Source: Delphinus delphis (taxonomy: Eukaryota > Chordata > Mammalia > Artiodactyla > Delphinidae). From it: 64,000 nucleotides of DNA. The stretch covers positions 1,860,001-1,924,000 of the forward strand of contig NW_027192651.1 in the NCBI RefSeq assembly GCF_949987515.2. Direction: 5' to 3'. A program made the position numbers and the translations under genes. The notes below the pieces were generated by a model. That model was not told the DNA's origin, made no database searches, and saw only the letters and a list, made by a program, of their open reading frames with translations. Shown piece by piece: positions 48,948-62,810 of this stretch. Numbering within the stretch: position 1 is the stretch's first letter; each line of letters opens with the position of its first letter.

Positions 48948-50525
48948 GTACCCATTCCACGGGTTTCAACTACCCAGGTTTAAGGTATTCTTCCTTCAGC
49001 TAAAACATGCATGTGGAACCTAGAGTATGATCAACCATGTGAACGGGAGACGTGTTCAAATATGTCTCAGTTTTCCTCCCCTGGTACTCGGGTGCAACAT
49101 TCCAGACGCTTTACTAACACTCTCCCCACTTGGAGAGTCAGCGCCTTTAACCTCCTGTTTGGCCCAGTTTGCAATTTCTGCGGAAGATGAACAGGAATAG
49201 CGAGAACCAATGAGAGGCTAGCTGGAGGTGTCTGGACGGGCAAATTTAACTCTCATTTCCCACCAGGAAGAGGAATTAACCAAAGGCTCAGCATGCCGGG
49301 CCAGAACCAGATTAGGGCCTGAAGCCATCCTGCGGTGTTGCGGCCAGGTCACAAGAAAGCGAGTTGAAGAAAGGAGCTCAGGGGCACTGTAATTCACAAA
49401 CCTGCAGAGTTATAAATGACAGCTATCGTCCAAAAATAGACTGAAGTAAGGCTGCCAAGAGGACTTGAAAGCGGGGCAGAATTGCAGGAAACCGATTTCA
49501 GGAGGTAGACTGGAATTGCATTGAAAGCATAGGAAAAGAGGCAGAACGTCCACAATGATGCACTTGGCCAAAAAGGGCGTATGCGTTTTTTCCTGAATAT
49601 ATTCAGGAAAAAACGCATACGCCCTTTTTGGCCAACCAAGCAAGCTTGCAAAGGAAATCTGCACTACAATGAAGTCTCACTTCCCCCCGGTCAAAAGGGC
49701 CATCTGAAAAAAGTGTAAAATCCAGAAAGGCAACAGGCCATTGAGAACTGGGAACCTTGTTATGCTGATGGGCGGGATGTCAATTGCCAACAGACACTTT
49801 GGAGAAGTGTATGGTGTTTCCTGAAACATCTAAAAAACAAAGCAACAGAGCCTAGGGCACTTCCACTTATGGTCCTATAGCTTAGGGAAATTAAAATCAA
49901 AAAGACACAGCCACCCCAAAGTTTGGAACGGCTCTGTTTACAAGAACCTCGTTTACAGTACAAGTTCAACATCGCAGAAAGTGAAAAATGGATAAAGAAG
50001 TTGTGGTATTCACTTACAAAGCAATATCACTCAGCAATGAAATCTATGTCATCAGGCCCTTAGCAGCACAATGAGTGGATTCAGGTATGATGATTCTAAC
50101 TGAAGTAAGTCACACAGAAAAAGAAACATCATAAGATATCAGTAATACACGGAATGGAAACTTGGCTACACAGGAACTGAATTACAGAACAGAACAGGGT
50201 CTCAAATTTAGAAAACCAACTTATGCTTGCTTAAGGGTAAAGGTGAGTTGGGGTGCTGCATAAAACCAGAGATTGAAATGAGCACAGATAAAGTTCCTTA
50301 AGCCAAATATGGAATAGACAACAGCTACTCCTTGCTCAACGAAATGGACTCAACACCCCATATTAAACGCCTAAGAATGTACCTGACTTGTAAGTATCTT
50401 AAAACCTATGGATTGCTATGTCTCCAAAAGAGAATCAAGCATGTGTACAGGGGCATAAACGAAGCAGTGATAGGATTGGAGAGGTTCGGTGAGCAAATGA
50501 AGACCCTTTGAAGTCATATTGCATG
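48948..50525 (+). repeat. Satellite copy 32 (1,578 bp)
   Basis: A mosaic left end: cctagagtatg of type A with gaacggg of type B. Middle ga, right ggaacggctc. Private ggccagaaccag near 49299 and gatgtcaattgcc near 49776. Palindrome 49564-49635 is perfect. Confidence 0.95.
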
Positions 50526-52103
50526 GTACCCATTCCACGGGTTTCAACTACCCAGGTTTAAGGTATTCTTCCTTCAGCTAAAACATGCATGTGGAACCTA
50601 GAGTATGATCAACCATGTAATCGGGAGACGTGTTCAAATATGTCTCAGTTTTCCTCCCCTGGTACTCGGGTGCAACATTCCAGACGCTTTACTAACACTC
50701 TCCCCACTTGGAGAGTCAGCGCCTTTAACCTCCTGTTTGGCCCAGTTTGCAATTTCTGCGGAAGATGAACAGGAATAGCGAGAACCAATGAGAGGCTAGC
50801 TGGAGGTGTCTGGACGGGCAAATTTAACTCTCATTTCCCACCAGGAAGAGGAATTAACCAAAGGCTCAGCATGCCGGGCCGGAACCAGATTAGGGCTTGA
50901 AGCCATCCTGCGGTGTTGCGGCCAGGTTACAAGAAAGCGAGTTGAAGAAAGGAGCTCAGGGGCACTGTAATTCACAAACCTGCAGAGTTATAAATGACAG
51001 CTATCGTCCAAAAATAGACTGAAGTAAGGCTGCCAAGAGGACTTGAAAGCGGGGCAGAATTGCAGGAAACCAATTTCAGGAGGTAGACTGGAATTGCATT
51101 GAAAGCATAGGAAAAGAGGCAGAACGTCCACAATGATGCACTTGGCCAAAAAGGGCGTATGCGTTTTTTCCTGAATATATTCAGGAAAAAACGCATACGC
51201 CCTTTTTGGCCAACCAAGCAAGCTTGCAAAGGAAATCTGCACTACAATGAAGTCTCACTTCCCCCCGGTCAAAAGGGCCATCTGAAAAAAGTGTAAAATC
51301 CAGGAAGGCAACAGGCCATTGAGAACTGGGAACCTTGTTATGCTGATGGGCGGGATGTAAATTGCCAACAGACACTTGGGAGAAGTGTATGGTGTTTCCT
51401 GAAACATCTAAAAAACAAAGCAACAGAGCCTAGGGCACTTCCACTTATGGTCCTATAGCTTAGGGAAATTAAAATCAAAAAGACACAGCCACCCCAAAGT
51501 TTGGAACGGCTCTGTTTACAAGAACCTCGTTTACAGTACAAGTTCAACATCGCAGAAAGTGAAAAATGGATAAAGAAGTTGTGGTATTCACTTACAAAGC
51601 AATATCACTCAGCAATGAAATCTGTGTCATCAGGCCCTTAGCAGCACAATGAGTGGATTCAGGTATGATGATTCTAACTGAAATAAGTCACACAGAAAAA
51701 GAAACATCATAAGATATCAGTAATACACGGAATGTAAACTTGGCTACACAGGAACTGAATTACAGAACAGAACAGGGTCTCAAATTTAGAAAACCAACTT
51801 ATTCTTGCTTAAGGGTAAAGGTGAGTTGGGGTGCTGCATAAAACCAGAGATTGAAATGAGCACAGATAAAGTTCCTTAAGCCAAATATGGAATAGACAAG
51901 AGCTACTCCTTGCTCAACGAAATGGACTCAACACCCCATATTAAACGCCTAAGAATGTACCTGACTAGTAAGTATCTTAAAACCTATGGATTGCTATGTC
52001 TCCGAAAGAGAATCAAGCATGTGTACAGGGGCATAAACGCAGCAGTGATAGGATTGGAGAGGTTCGGTGAGCAAATGAAGACCCTTTGAAGTCATATTGC
52101 ATG
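50526..52103 (+). repeat. Satellite copy 33 (1,578 bp)
   Basis: Left type A with private catgtaatcggg near 50614; middle ga, right ggaacggctc. Also private gggcttgaagcc near 50893. With copies 18 and 32 it shares the caggccattgagaa form near 51310. Palindrome 51142-51213 is perfect. Confidence 0.95.
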
Positions 52104-53683
52104 GTACCCATTCCACGGGTTTCAACTACCCAGGTTTAAGGTATTCTTCCTTCAGCTAAAACATGCATGTGGAACCTAGAGTATGATCAACCATGTGATC
52201 GGGAGACGTGTTCAAATATGTCTCAGTTTTCCTCCCCTGGTACTCGGGTGCAACATTCCAGACGCTTTACTAACACTCTCCCCACTTGGAGAGTCAGTCC
52301 CTTTAACCTCCTGTTTGGCCCAGTTTGCAATTTCTGCGGAAGATGAACAGGAATAGCGAGAACCAATGAGAGGCTAGCTGGAGGTGTCTGGACGGGCAAA
52401 TTTAACTCTCATTTCCCACCAGGAAGAGGAATTAACCAAAGGCTCAGCATGCCGGGCCGGAACCAGATTAGGGCCTGAAGCCATCCTGCGGTGTTGCGGC
52501 CAGGTCACAAGAAAGCGAGTTGAAGAAAGGAGCTCAGGGGCACTGTAATTCACAAACCTGCAGAGTTATAAATGACAGCTATCGTCCAAAAATAGACTGA
52601 AGTAAGGCTGCCAAGAGGACTTGAAAGCGGGGCAGAATTGCAGGAAACCGATTTCAGGAGGTAGACTGGAATTGCATTGAAAGCATAGGAAAAGAGGCAG
52701 AACGTCCACAATGATGCACTTGGCCAAAAAGGGCGTATGCGTTTTTTCCTGAATATATTCAGGAAAAAACGCATACGCCCTTTTTGGCCAACCAAGCAAG
52801 CTTGCAAAGGAAATCTGCACTACAATGAAGTCTCACTTCCCCCCGGTCAAAAGGGCCATCTGAAAAAAGTGTAAAATCCAGAAAGGCAGGACAGGCCATG
52901 GAGAACTGGGAGCCTTGTTATGCTGATGGGCGGGATGTAAATTGCCAACAGACACTCGGGAGAAGTGTATGGTGTTTCCTGAAACATCTAAAAAACAAAG
53001 CAACAGAGCCTAGGGCACTGCCACTTATGGTCCTATAGCTTAGGGAAATTAAAATCAAAAAGACACAGCCACCCCAAAATTTGGGACGCCTCTGTTTACA
53101 AGAACCTCGTTTACAGTACAAGTTCAACATCGCAGAAAGTGAAAAATGGATAAAGAAGTTGTGGTATTTACTTACAAAGCAATATCACTCAGCAATGAAA
53201 TCTATGACATCAGGCTCTTAGCATCACAATGAGTGGATTCAGGTATGATGATTCTAACTGAAATAAGTCACACAGAAAAAGAAACATCATAAGATATCAG
53301 TAATACACGGAATGTAAACTTGGTTACACAGGAACTGAATTACAGAACAGAACAGGGTCTCAAATTTAGAAAACCAACTTATGCTTGCTTAAGGGTAAAG
53401 GTGAGTTGGGGTGCTGCATAAAACCAGAGATTGAAATGAGCACAGATAAAGTTCCTTAAGTCAAATATGGAATAGACAAGAGCTACTCCTTGCTCAACGA
53501 AATGGACTCAACACCGCATATTAAACGCCTAAGAATGTACCTGACTAGTAAGTATCGTAAAACCTATGGATTGCTATGTCTCCAAAAGAGAATCAAGCAT
53601 GTGTACAGGGGCATAAACGCAGCAGTGATAGGATTGGAGAGGTTCGGTGAGCAAATGAAGACCCTTTGAAGTCATATTGCATG
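52104..53683 (+). repeat. Satellite copy 34 (1,580 bp)
   Basis: Left type A, middle ga, right gggacgcctc preceded by ccccaaaattt. Private atgacatcaggctc near 53204. Palindrome 52720-52791 is perfect. Confidence 0.95.
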
Positions 53684-55259
53684 GTACCCATTACACGGGT
53701 CTCAACTCTCCAGGTTTAAGGTATTCTTCCTTCAGCTAAAACATGCATGTGGAACCCAAGTATGATCAACCACGTGAACGGGAGACGTGTTCAAATATGT
53801 CTCAGTTTTCCTCCCCTGGTACTCGGGTGCAACATTCCAGACGCTTTACTAACACTCTCCCACTTGGAGAGTCAGCGCCTTTAACCTCCTGTTTGGCCCA
53901 GTTTGCAATTTCTGCGGAAGATGAACAGGAATAGCGAGAACCAATGAGAGGCTAGCTGGAGGTGTCTGGACGGGCAAATTTAACTCTCATTTCCCACCAG
54001 GAAGAGGAATTAACCAAAGGCTCAGCATGCCGGCCCGGAACCAGATTAGGGCCTGAAGCCATCCTGCGGTGTTGCGGCCAGGTCACAAGAAAGCGAGTTG
54101 AAGAAAGGAGCTCAGGGGCACTGTAATTCACAAACCTGCAGAGTTATAAATGACAGCTATCGTCCAAAAATAGACTGAAGTAAGGCTGCCAAGAGGACAT
54201 GAAAGCGGGGCAGAATTGCAGGAAACCGATTTCAGGAGGTAGACTGGAATTGCATTGAAAGCATAGGAAAAGAGGCAGAACGTCCACAATGATGCACTTG
54301 GCCAAAAAGGGCGTATGCGTTTTTTCCTGAATATATTCAGGAAAAAACGCATACGCCCTTTTTGGCCAACCAAGCAAGCTTGCAAAGGAAATCTGCACTA
54401 CAATGAAGTCTCACTTCCCCCCGGTCAAAAGGGCCATCTGAAAAAAGTGTAAAATCCAGAAAGGCAACAGGCCATGGAGAACTGGGAGCCTTGTTATGCT
54501 GATGGGCGGGATGTAAATTGCCAACAGACACTCGGGAGAAGTGTATGGTGTTTCCTGAAACATCTAAAAAACAAAGCAACAGAGCCTAGGGCACTGCCAC
54601 TTATGGTCCTATAGCTTAGGGAAATTAAAATCAAAAAGACACAGCCACCCCAAAGTTTGGGACGCCTCTGTTTACAAGAACCTCGTTTACAGTACAAGTT
54701 CAACATCGCAGAAAGTGAAAAATGGATAAAGAAGTTGTGGTATTTACTTACAAAGCAATATCACTCAGCAATGAAATCTATGTCATCAGGCCCTTAGCAT
54801 CACAATGAGTGGATTCAGGTATGATGATTCTAACTGAAATAAGTCACACAGAAAAAGAAACATCATAAGATATCAGTAATACACGGAATGTAAACTTGGC
54901 TACACAGGAACTGAATTACAGAACAGAACAGGGTCTCAAATTTAGAAAACCAACTTATGCTTGCTTAAGGGTAAAGGTGAGTTGGGGTGCTGCATAAAAC
55001 CAGAGATTGAAATGAGCACAGATAAAGTTCCTTAAGTCAAATATGGAATAGACAAGAGCTACACCTTGCTCAACGAAATGGACTCAACACCGCATATTAA
55101 ATGCCTAAGAATGTACCTGACTAGTAAGTATCGTAAAACCTATGGATTGCTATGTCTCCAAAAGAGAATCAAGGATGTGTACAGGGGCATAAACGCAGCA
55201 GTGATAGGATTGGATAGGTTCGGTGAGCAAATGAAGACCCTTTGAAGTCATATTGCATG
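53684..55259 (+). repeat. Satellite copy 35 (1,576 bp, shortest intact copy)
   Basis: Left type B, with a one-base loss in the ctctcccacttgg tract near 53865 and the 2-bp-shorter ggcaacaggcc form. Middle ga, right gggacgcctc. Private ccacgtgaacgg near 53771. Palindrome 54298-54369 is perfect. Confidence 0.95.
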
Positions 55260-55558
55260 GTACCCATTACACGGGTCTCAACTCTCCAGGTTTAAGGTAT
55301 TCTTCCTTCAGCTAAAACATGCATGTGGAACCCAAGTATTATCAACCATGTGATCGGGAGACGTGTTCAAATATGTCTCAGTTTTCCTCCCCTGGTACTC
55401 GGGTGCAACATTCCAGACGCTTTATTAACACTCTCCCCAGTTGGAGAGTCAGCGCCTTTAACCTCCTGTTTGGCCCAGTTTGCAATTTCTGGGGAAGATG
55501 AACAGGAATAGCGAGAACCAATGAGAGGCTAGCTGGAGGTGTCTGGACGGGCAAATTA

Positions 55559-55604
55559 TTCCTGAATATATTCAGGAAAAAACGCATACGCCCTTTTTGG
55601 CCAA
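55559..55604. repeat. Half-palindrome left by the deletion in copy 36
   Basis: The right arm is whole, but only about 10 bases of the left arm remain, leaving a 20-bp core (55559-55578) able to pair around its centre at 55568/55569. The outer 26 bases of the left arm went with the deletion. Confidence 0.93.
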
Positions 55605-55839
55605 CCAAGCAAGCTTGCAAAGGAAATCTGCACTACAATGAAGTCTCACTTCCCCCCAGTCAAAAGGGCCATCTGAAAATAGTGTAAAATCCAGAAAGGT
55701 AGGACAGGCCATGGAGAACTGGGAGCCTTGTTATGCTGATGGGCGGGATGTAAATTGCCAACAGACACTTGGGAGAAGTGTATGATGTTTCCTGAAACAT
55801 CTAAAAAACAAAGCAACAGAGCCTAGGGCACTGCCACTT

Positions 55840-56034
55840 ATGGTCCTACAGCTTAGGGAAATTAAAATCAAAAAGACACAGCCACCCCAAAGTTTGGAAC
55901 GGCTCTGTTTACAAGAATCTCGTTTACAGTACAAGTTCAACATCGCAGAAAGTGAAAAATGGATAAAGAAGTTGTGGTATTTACTTACAAAGCAATATCA
56001 CTCAGCAATGAAATCTGTGTCATCAGGCCCTTAG
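55840..56034 (+). pseudogene. LINE-1 ORF2 C-terminal relic reopened in deleted copy 36 (64 codons)
   Basis: A second, independent loss of the shared TAG (CAG here) joins the two halves of the relic frame. The reading runs from MVLQLREIKIKK to the conserved EKWIKKLWYLL block. It is non-functional; its value is in showing that the stop is a late change on an older LINE-1 frame. Confidence 0.7.
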
Positions 56035-56496
56035 CATCCCAATTAGTGGATTAAGGTATGATGATTCTAACTGAAGTAAGTCACACAGAAAAAGAAACAT
56101 CATAAGATATCAGTAATACACGGAATGTAAACTTGGCTACACAGGAACTGAATTACAGAACAGAACAGGGTCTCAAATTTAGAAAACCAACTTATGCTTG
56201 CTTAAGGGTAAAGGTGAGTTGGGGTGCTGCATGAAACCAGAGATTGAAATGAGCACAGATAAAGTTCCTTAAGTCAAATATGGAATAGACAAGAGCTACT
56301 CCTTGCTCAACGAAATGGACTCAACACCGCATATTAAACGCCTAAGAATGTACCTGACTAGTAAGTATCTTAAAACCTATGGATTGCTATGTCTCCGAAA
56401 GAGAATCAAGCATGTGTACAGGGGCATAAACACAGCAATGATAGGATTGGAGAGGTTCGGTGAGCAAATGAAGACCCTTTGAAGTCATATTGCATG

Positions 56497-58073
56497 GTAC
56501 CCATTACACGGGTCTTAACTCTCCAGGTTTAAGGTATTCTTCCTTCAGCTAAAACATGCATGTGGAACCCAAGTATGATCAACCATGTGAACGGGAGACG
56601 TGTTCAAATATGTCTCAGTTTTCCTCCCCTGGTACTCGGGTGCAACATTCCAGACGCTTTACTAACACTCTCCCCACTTGGAGAGTCAGCGCCTTTAACC
56701 TCCTGTTTGGCCCAGTTTGCAATTTCTGCGGAAGATGAACAGGAATAGCGAGAACCAATGATAGACTAGCTGGAGGTGTCTGGACGGGCAAATTTAACTC
56801 TCATTTCCCACCAGGAAGAGGAATTAACGAAAGGGTCAGCGTGCCGTACCGGAACCAGATTAGGGCCTGAAGCCATCCTGCGGTGTTGCGGCTAGCTCAA
56901 AAGAAAGCAAGTTGAAGAAAGGAGCTCAGGGGCACTGTAATTCACAAACCTGCAGAGTTATAAATGACAGCTATCATCCAAAAATAGACTGAAGTAAGGC
57001 TGCCAAGAGGACTTGAAAGCGGGGCAGAATTGCAGGAAACCGATTTCAGGAGGTAGACTGGAATTCCATTGAAAGCATAGGAAAAGAGGCAGAACGTCCA
57101 CAATGATGCACTTGGCCAAAAAGGGCGTATGCGTTTTTTCCTGAATATATTCAGGAAAAAACGCATACGCCCTTTTTGGCCAACCAAGCAAGCTTGCAAA
57201 GGAAATCTGCACTACAATGAAGTCTCACTTCCCCCCGGTCAAAAGGGCCATCTGAAAAAAGTGTAAAATCCAGAAAGGCAGGACAGGCCATGGAGAACTG
57301 GGAGCCTTGTTATGCTGATGGGCGGGATGTAAATTGCCAACAACCACTCCGGAGAAGTGTATGGTGTTTCCTGAAACATCTAAAAAACAAAGCAACAGAG
57401 CCTAGGGCACTGCCACTTATGGTCCTATAGCTTAGGGAAATTAAAATCAAAAAGACACAGCCACCCCAAAGTTTGGAACGGCTCTGTTTACAAGAAACTC
57501 GTTTACAGTACAAGTTCAACATCGCAGAAAGTGAAAAATGGATAAAGAAATTGTGGTATTTACTTACAAAGCAATATCACTCAGCAATGAAATCTGTGTC
57601 ATCAGGCCCTTAGCATCACAATGAGTGGATTCAGGTATGAAGATTCTAACTGAAATAAGTCAACAGAAAAAGAAACATCATAAGATATCAGTAATACACG
57701 GAATGTAAACTTGGCTACACAGGAACTGAATTACAGAACAGAACAGGGTATCAAATTTAGAAAACCAACTTATGCTTGCTTAAGGGTAAAGGTGAGTTGG
57801 GGTGCTGCATAAAACCAGAGATCGAAATGAGCACAGATAAAGTTCCTTAAGCCAAATATGGAATAGACAAGAGCTACTCCTTGCTCAACGAAATGGACTC
57901 AACACCGCATATTAAACGCCTAAGAATGTACCTGACTAGTAAGTATCTTAAAACCTATGGATTGCTATGTCTCCGAAAGAGAATCAAGCATGTGTACAGG
58001 GGCATAAATGCAGCAGTGATAGGATTGGAGAGGATCGTGAGCAAATGAAGACCCTTTGAAGTCATATTGCATG
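56497..58073 (+). repeat. Satellite copy 37 (1,577 bp)
   Basis: Left type B, middle ac (with ccactccgg), right ggaacggctc. One-base losses in agtcaacagaaa near 57660 and in ggatcgtgagc near 58033. Private gaattccattg near 57061. Palindrome 57112-57183 is perfect. Confidence 0.95.
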
Positions 58074-59652
58074 GTACCCATTCCACGGGTTTCAACTACC
58101 CAGGTGTAAGTTATTGTTCCTTCAGCTAAAACATGCATGTGGAACCTAGAGTATGATCAACCATGTGATTGGGAGACGTGTTCAAATATGTCTCAGTTTT
58201 CGTACCCTGGTACTCGGGTGCAACATTCCAGACGCTTTACTAACACTCTCCCCACTTGGAGAGTCGTCCCTTTAACCTCCTGTTTGGCCCAGTTTGCAAT
58301 TTCTGCGGAAGATGAACAGGAATAGCGAGAACCAATGAGAGGCTAGCTGGAGGTGTGTGGACGGGCAAATTTAACTCTCATTTCCCACCAGGAAGAGGAA
58401 ATAACCAAAGGCTCAGCGTGCCGTGCCGGAACCAGATTAGGGCCTGAAGCCATCCTGCGGTGTTGCGGCCAGCTCAAAAGAAAGCGAGTTGAAGAAAGGA
58501 GCTCAGGGGCACTGTAATTCACAAACCTGCAGAGTTATAAATGACAGCTATCGTCCAAAAATAGACTGAAGTAAGGCTGCCAAGAGGACTTGAAAGCGGG
58601 GCAGAATTGCAGGAAACCGATTTCAGGAGGTAGACTGGAATTGCATTGAAAGCATAGGAAAAGAGGCAGAACGTCCACAATGATGCACTTGGCCAAAAAG
58701 GGCGTATGCGTTTCTTCCTGAATATATTCAGGAAAAAACGCATACGCCCTTTTTGGCCAACCAAGCAAGCTTGCAAAGGAAATCTGCACTACAATGAAGT
58801 CTCACTTCCCCCCGGTCAAAAGGGCCATCTGAAAAAAGTGTAAAATCCAGAAAGGCAAGACAGGCCATGGAGAACTGGGAGCCTTGTTATGCTGATGGGC
58901 GGGATGTAAATTGCCAACAGACACTCGGGAGAAGTGTATGGTGTTTCCTGAAACAGCGAAAAAACAAAGCAACAGAGCCTAGGGCACTGCAACTTATGGT
59001 CCTATAGCTTAGGGAAATTAAAATCAAAAAGACACAGCCACCCCAAAATTTGGAACGGCTCTGTTTACAAGAACCTCGTTTACAGTACAAGTTCAACATC
59101 GCAGAAAGTGAAAAATGGATAAAGAAGTTTTGGTATTTACTTACAAAGCAATATCACTCAGCAATGAAATCTGTGTCATCAGGCCCGTAGCAGCACAATG
59201 AGTGGATTCAGGTATGATGATTCTAACTGAAGTAAGTCACACAGAAAAAGAAACATCATAAGATATCAGTAATACACGGAATGTAAACTTGGCTACACAG
59301 GAACTGAATTACAGAACAGAACAGGGTCTCAAATTTAGAAAACCAACTTATGCTTGCTTAAGGGTAAAGGTGAGTTGGGGTGCTGCATAAAACCAGAGAT
59401 TGAAATGAGCACAGATAAAGTTCCTTAAGCCAAATATGGAATAGACAAGAGCTACTCCTTGCTCAATGAAATGGACTCAACACCGCATATTAAACGCCTA
59501 AGAATGTACCTGACTAGTAAGTATCTTAAAACCTATGGATTGCTATGTCTCCGAAAGAGAATCAAGCATGTGTACAGGGGCATAAATGCAGCAGTGATAG
59601 GATTGGAGAGGTTCGGTGAGCAAATGAAGACCCTTTGAAGTCATATTGCATG
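58074..59652 (+). repeat. Satellite copy 38 (1,579 bp)
   Basis: Left type A with gatctg-like gattggg, and ttttcgtaccctgg near 58197, a form close to copy 39. One base missing in gagagtcgtccc near 58260. Palindrome 58689-58760 has one left-arm mismatch (cgtttcttcc). Middle ga, right ggaacggctc. Confidence 0.94.
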
Positions 59653-61231
59653 GTACCCATTCCACGGGTTTCAACTACCCAGGTTTTAGGTATTCTTCCT
59701 TCAGCTAAAACATGCATGTGGAACCTAGAGTATGATCAACCATGTGATCGGGAGACGTGTTCAAATATGTCTCAGTTTTTGTACCCTGGTACTCGGGTGC
59801 AACATTCCAGATGCTTTACTAACACTCTCCCGACTTGGAGAGTCAGTCCCTTTAACCTCCTGTTTGGCCCAGTTTGCAATTTCTGCGGAAGATGAACAGG
59901 AATAGCGAGAACCAATGAGAGACTAGCTAGAGGTGTCTGGACGGGCAAATTTAACTCTCATTTCCCACCAGGAAGAGGAATTAACCAAAGGCTCAGCGTG
60001 CCGTGCCGGAACCAGATTAGGGCCTGAAGCCATCCTGCGGTGTTGCGGCCAGCTCACAAGAAAGCGAGTTGAAGAAAGGAGCTCAGGGGCACTGTAATTC
60101 ACAAACCTGCAGAGTTATAAATGACAGCTATCGTCCAAAAATAGAATGAAGTAAGGCTGCCAAGAGGACTTGAAAGCGGGGCAGCATTGCAGGAAACCGA
60201 TTTCAGGAGGTAGACTGGAATTGCATTGAAAGCATAGGAAAAGAGGCAGAACGTCCACAATGATGCACTTGGCCAAAAAGGGCGTATGCGTTTTTTCCTG
60301 AATATATTCAGGAAAAAACGCATACGCCCTTTTTGGCCAACCAAGCAAGCTTGCAAAGGAAATCTGCACTACAATGAAGTCTCACTTCCCCCCGGTCAAA
60401 AGGGCCATCTGAAAAAAGTGTAAAATCCAGAAAGGCAGGACAGGCCATGGAGAACTGGGAGCCTTGTTATGCTGATGGGCGGGATGTAAATTGCCAACAA
60501 CCACTCGGGAGAAGTGTATGGTGTTTCCTGAAACATCTAAAAAACAAAGCAACAGAGCCTGGGCACTTCCACTTATGGTCCTATAGCTTAGGGAAATTAA
60601 AATCAAAAAGACACAGCCACCCCAAAGTTTGGAACGGCTCTGTTTACAAGAACCTCGTTTACAGTACAAGTTCAACATCGCAGAAAGTGAAAAATGGATA
60701 AAGAAGTTGTGGTATTTACTTACAAAGCAATATCACTCAGCAATGAAATCTGTGTCATCAGGCCCTTAGCAGCACAATGAGTGGATTCAGGTATGATGAT
60801 TCTAACTGGAGTAAGTCACACAGAAAAAGAAACATCATAAGATATCAGTAATACACAGAATGTAAACTTGGCTACACAGGAACTGAATTACAGAACAGAA
60901 CAGGGACTCAAATTTAGAAAACCAACTTATGCTTGCTTAAGGGAAAAGGTGAGTTGGGGTGCTGCATAAAACCAGAGATTGAAATGAGCACAGATAAAGT
61001 TCCTTAAGTCAAATATGGAATAGACAAGAGCTACTCCTTGCTCAACGAAATGGCCTCAACACCGCATATTAAACACCTAAGAATGTACCTGACTAGTAAA
61101 TATCTTAAAACCTATGGATTGCTATGTCTCCAAAAGAGAATCAAGCATGTGTACAGGGGCATAAACGCAGCAGTGATAGGATTGGAGAGGTTCGGTGAGC
61201 AAATGAAGACCCTTTGAAGTCATATTGCATG
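59653..61231 (+). repeat. Satellite copy 39 (1,579 bp)
   Basis: Left type A with tttttgtaccctgg near 59776. A one-base loss in gagcctgggcac near 60557 shifts the LINE-1 relic frame. Private gcagcattgc near 60181. Middle ac, right ggaacggctc. Palindrome 60269-60340 is perfect. Confidence 0.95.
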
Positions 61232-62810
61232 GTACCCATTCCACGGGTTTCAACTACCCAGGTTTAAGGAATTCTTCCTTCAGCTAAAACATGCATGTGG
61301 AAACTAGAGTATGATCAACCATGTGATCGGGAGACGTGTTCAAATATGTCTCAGTTTTCCTCCCCTGGTACTCGGGTGCAACATTCCAGACGCTTTACTA
61401 ACACTCTCCCCACTTGGAGAGTCAGCGCCTTTAACCTCCTGTTTGGCCCAGTTTGCAATTTCTGCGGAAGATGAACAGGAATAGCGAGAACCAATGAGAG
61501 GCTAGCTGAAGGTGTCTGGACGGGCAAATTTAACTCTCATTTCCCACCAGGAAGAGGAAATAACCAAACGCTCAGCGTGCCGGGCCGGAACCAGATTAGG
61601 GCCTGAAGCCATCCTGCGGTGTTGCGGCCAGCTCACAAGAAAGCAAGTTGAAGAAAGGAGCTCAGGGGCACTGTAATTCACAAACCTGCAGAGTTATAAA
61701 TGACAGCTATCGTCCAAAAATAGACTGAAGTAAGGCTGCCAAGAGGACTTGAAAGCGGGGCAGAATTGCAGGAAACCGATTTCAGGAGGTAGACTGGAAT
61801 TGCATTGAAAGCATAGGAAAAGAGGCAGAACGTCCACAATGATGCACTTGGCCAAAAAGGGCGTATGCGTTTTTTCCTGAATATATTCAGGAAAAAACGC
61901 ATACGCCCATTTTGGCCAACCAAGCAAGCTTGCAAAGGATATCTGCACTACAATGAAGTCTCACTTCCCCCCGGTCAAAAGGGCCATCTGAAAAAGTGTA
62001 AAATCCAGAAAGGCAGGACAGGCCATGGAGAACTGGGAGCCTTGTTATGCTGATGGGCGGGATGTAAATTGCCAACAGACACTCGGGAGAAGTGTATGGT
62101 GTTTCCTGAAACATCTAAAAAACAAAGCAGCAGAGCCTAGGGCACTGCCACTTATGGTCCTATAGCTTAGGGAAATTAAAATCAAAAAGACACAGCCACC
62201 CCAAAGTTTGGGACGCCTCTGTTTACAAGAACCTCGTTTACAGTACAAGTTCAACATCGCAGAAAGTGAAAAATGGATAAAGAACTTGTGGTACTTATGT
62301 ACAATGCAGTATCACTCAGCAATGAAATCTATGTCATCAGGCCCGTAGCAGCATAATGAGTGGATTCAGGTACGATGATTCTAACTGAAATAAGTCACAC
62401 AGAAAAAGAAACATCATAAGATATCACTAATACACGGAATGTAAACTTGGCTACACAGGAACTGCATTCCAGAACAGAACAGGGTCTCAAATTTGGAAAA
62501 CCAACTTATGCTTGCTTAAGGGGAAAGGTGAGTTGGGGTGCTGCATAAAACCAGAGATTGAAATGAGCACAGATAAAGTTCCTTAAGCCAAATATGGAAT
62601 AGACAAGAGCTACTCCTTGCTCAACGAAATGGACTCAAAACCCCATATTAAACCCCTAAGAATGTACCTGACTAGTAAGTATCTTAAAACCTATGGATTG
62701 CTATGTCTCCAAAAGAGAAACAAGCGTGTGTACAGGGGCATAAACGCAGCAGTGATAGGATTGGAGAGGTTCGGTGAGCAAATGAAGACCCTTTGAAGTC
62801 ATATTGCATG
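61232..62810 (+). repeat. Satellite copy 40 (1,579 bp)
   Basis: Left type A with private aaggaattcttcc near 61266. Palindrome 61848-61919 has one right-arm mismatch (cgcccattttgg). Middle ga, right gggacgcctc. Its LINE-1 part switches near 62281 to the divergent form of copies 7 and 9. Confidence 0.95.
62275..62530 (+). mobile_element. LINE-1-like divergent segment in copy 40
   Basis: A related form 48 kb away: acttatgtacaatgcagtat near 62294, cccgtagcagcataatg, gatatcactaatacac and actgcattccagaacag. It lacks the cagtaaaag change and reads tatgtac where copies 7 and 9 read tacgtac. It is therefore a separate descendant and not a recent copy of that pair. Confidence 0.75.

Larger units (their letters stand above)
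55260..56496 (+). repeat. Satellite copy 36, internally deleted (1,237 bp)
   Basis: About 342 bp are missing between gcaaatt (ending 55557) and ttcctgaatat (starting 55559). This removes the unit from about base 297 to the inner part of the left palindrome arm. One A at 55558 sits at the join and could come from either side or be added. The TAG that cuts the LINE-1 relic frame is CAG here (near 55849). Left type B with gatcggg; middle ga, right ggaacggctc. Confidence 0.95.
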
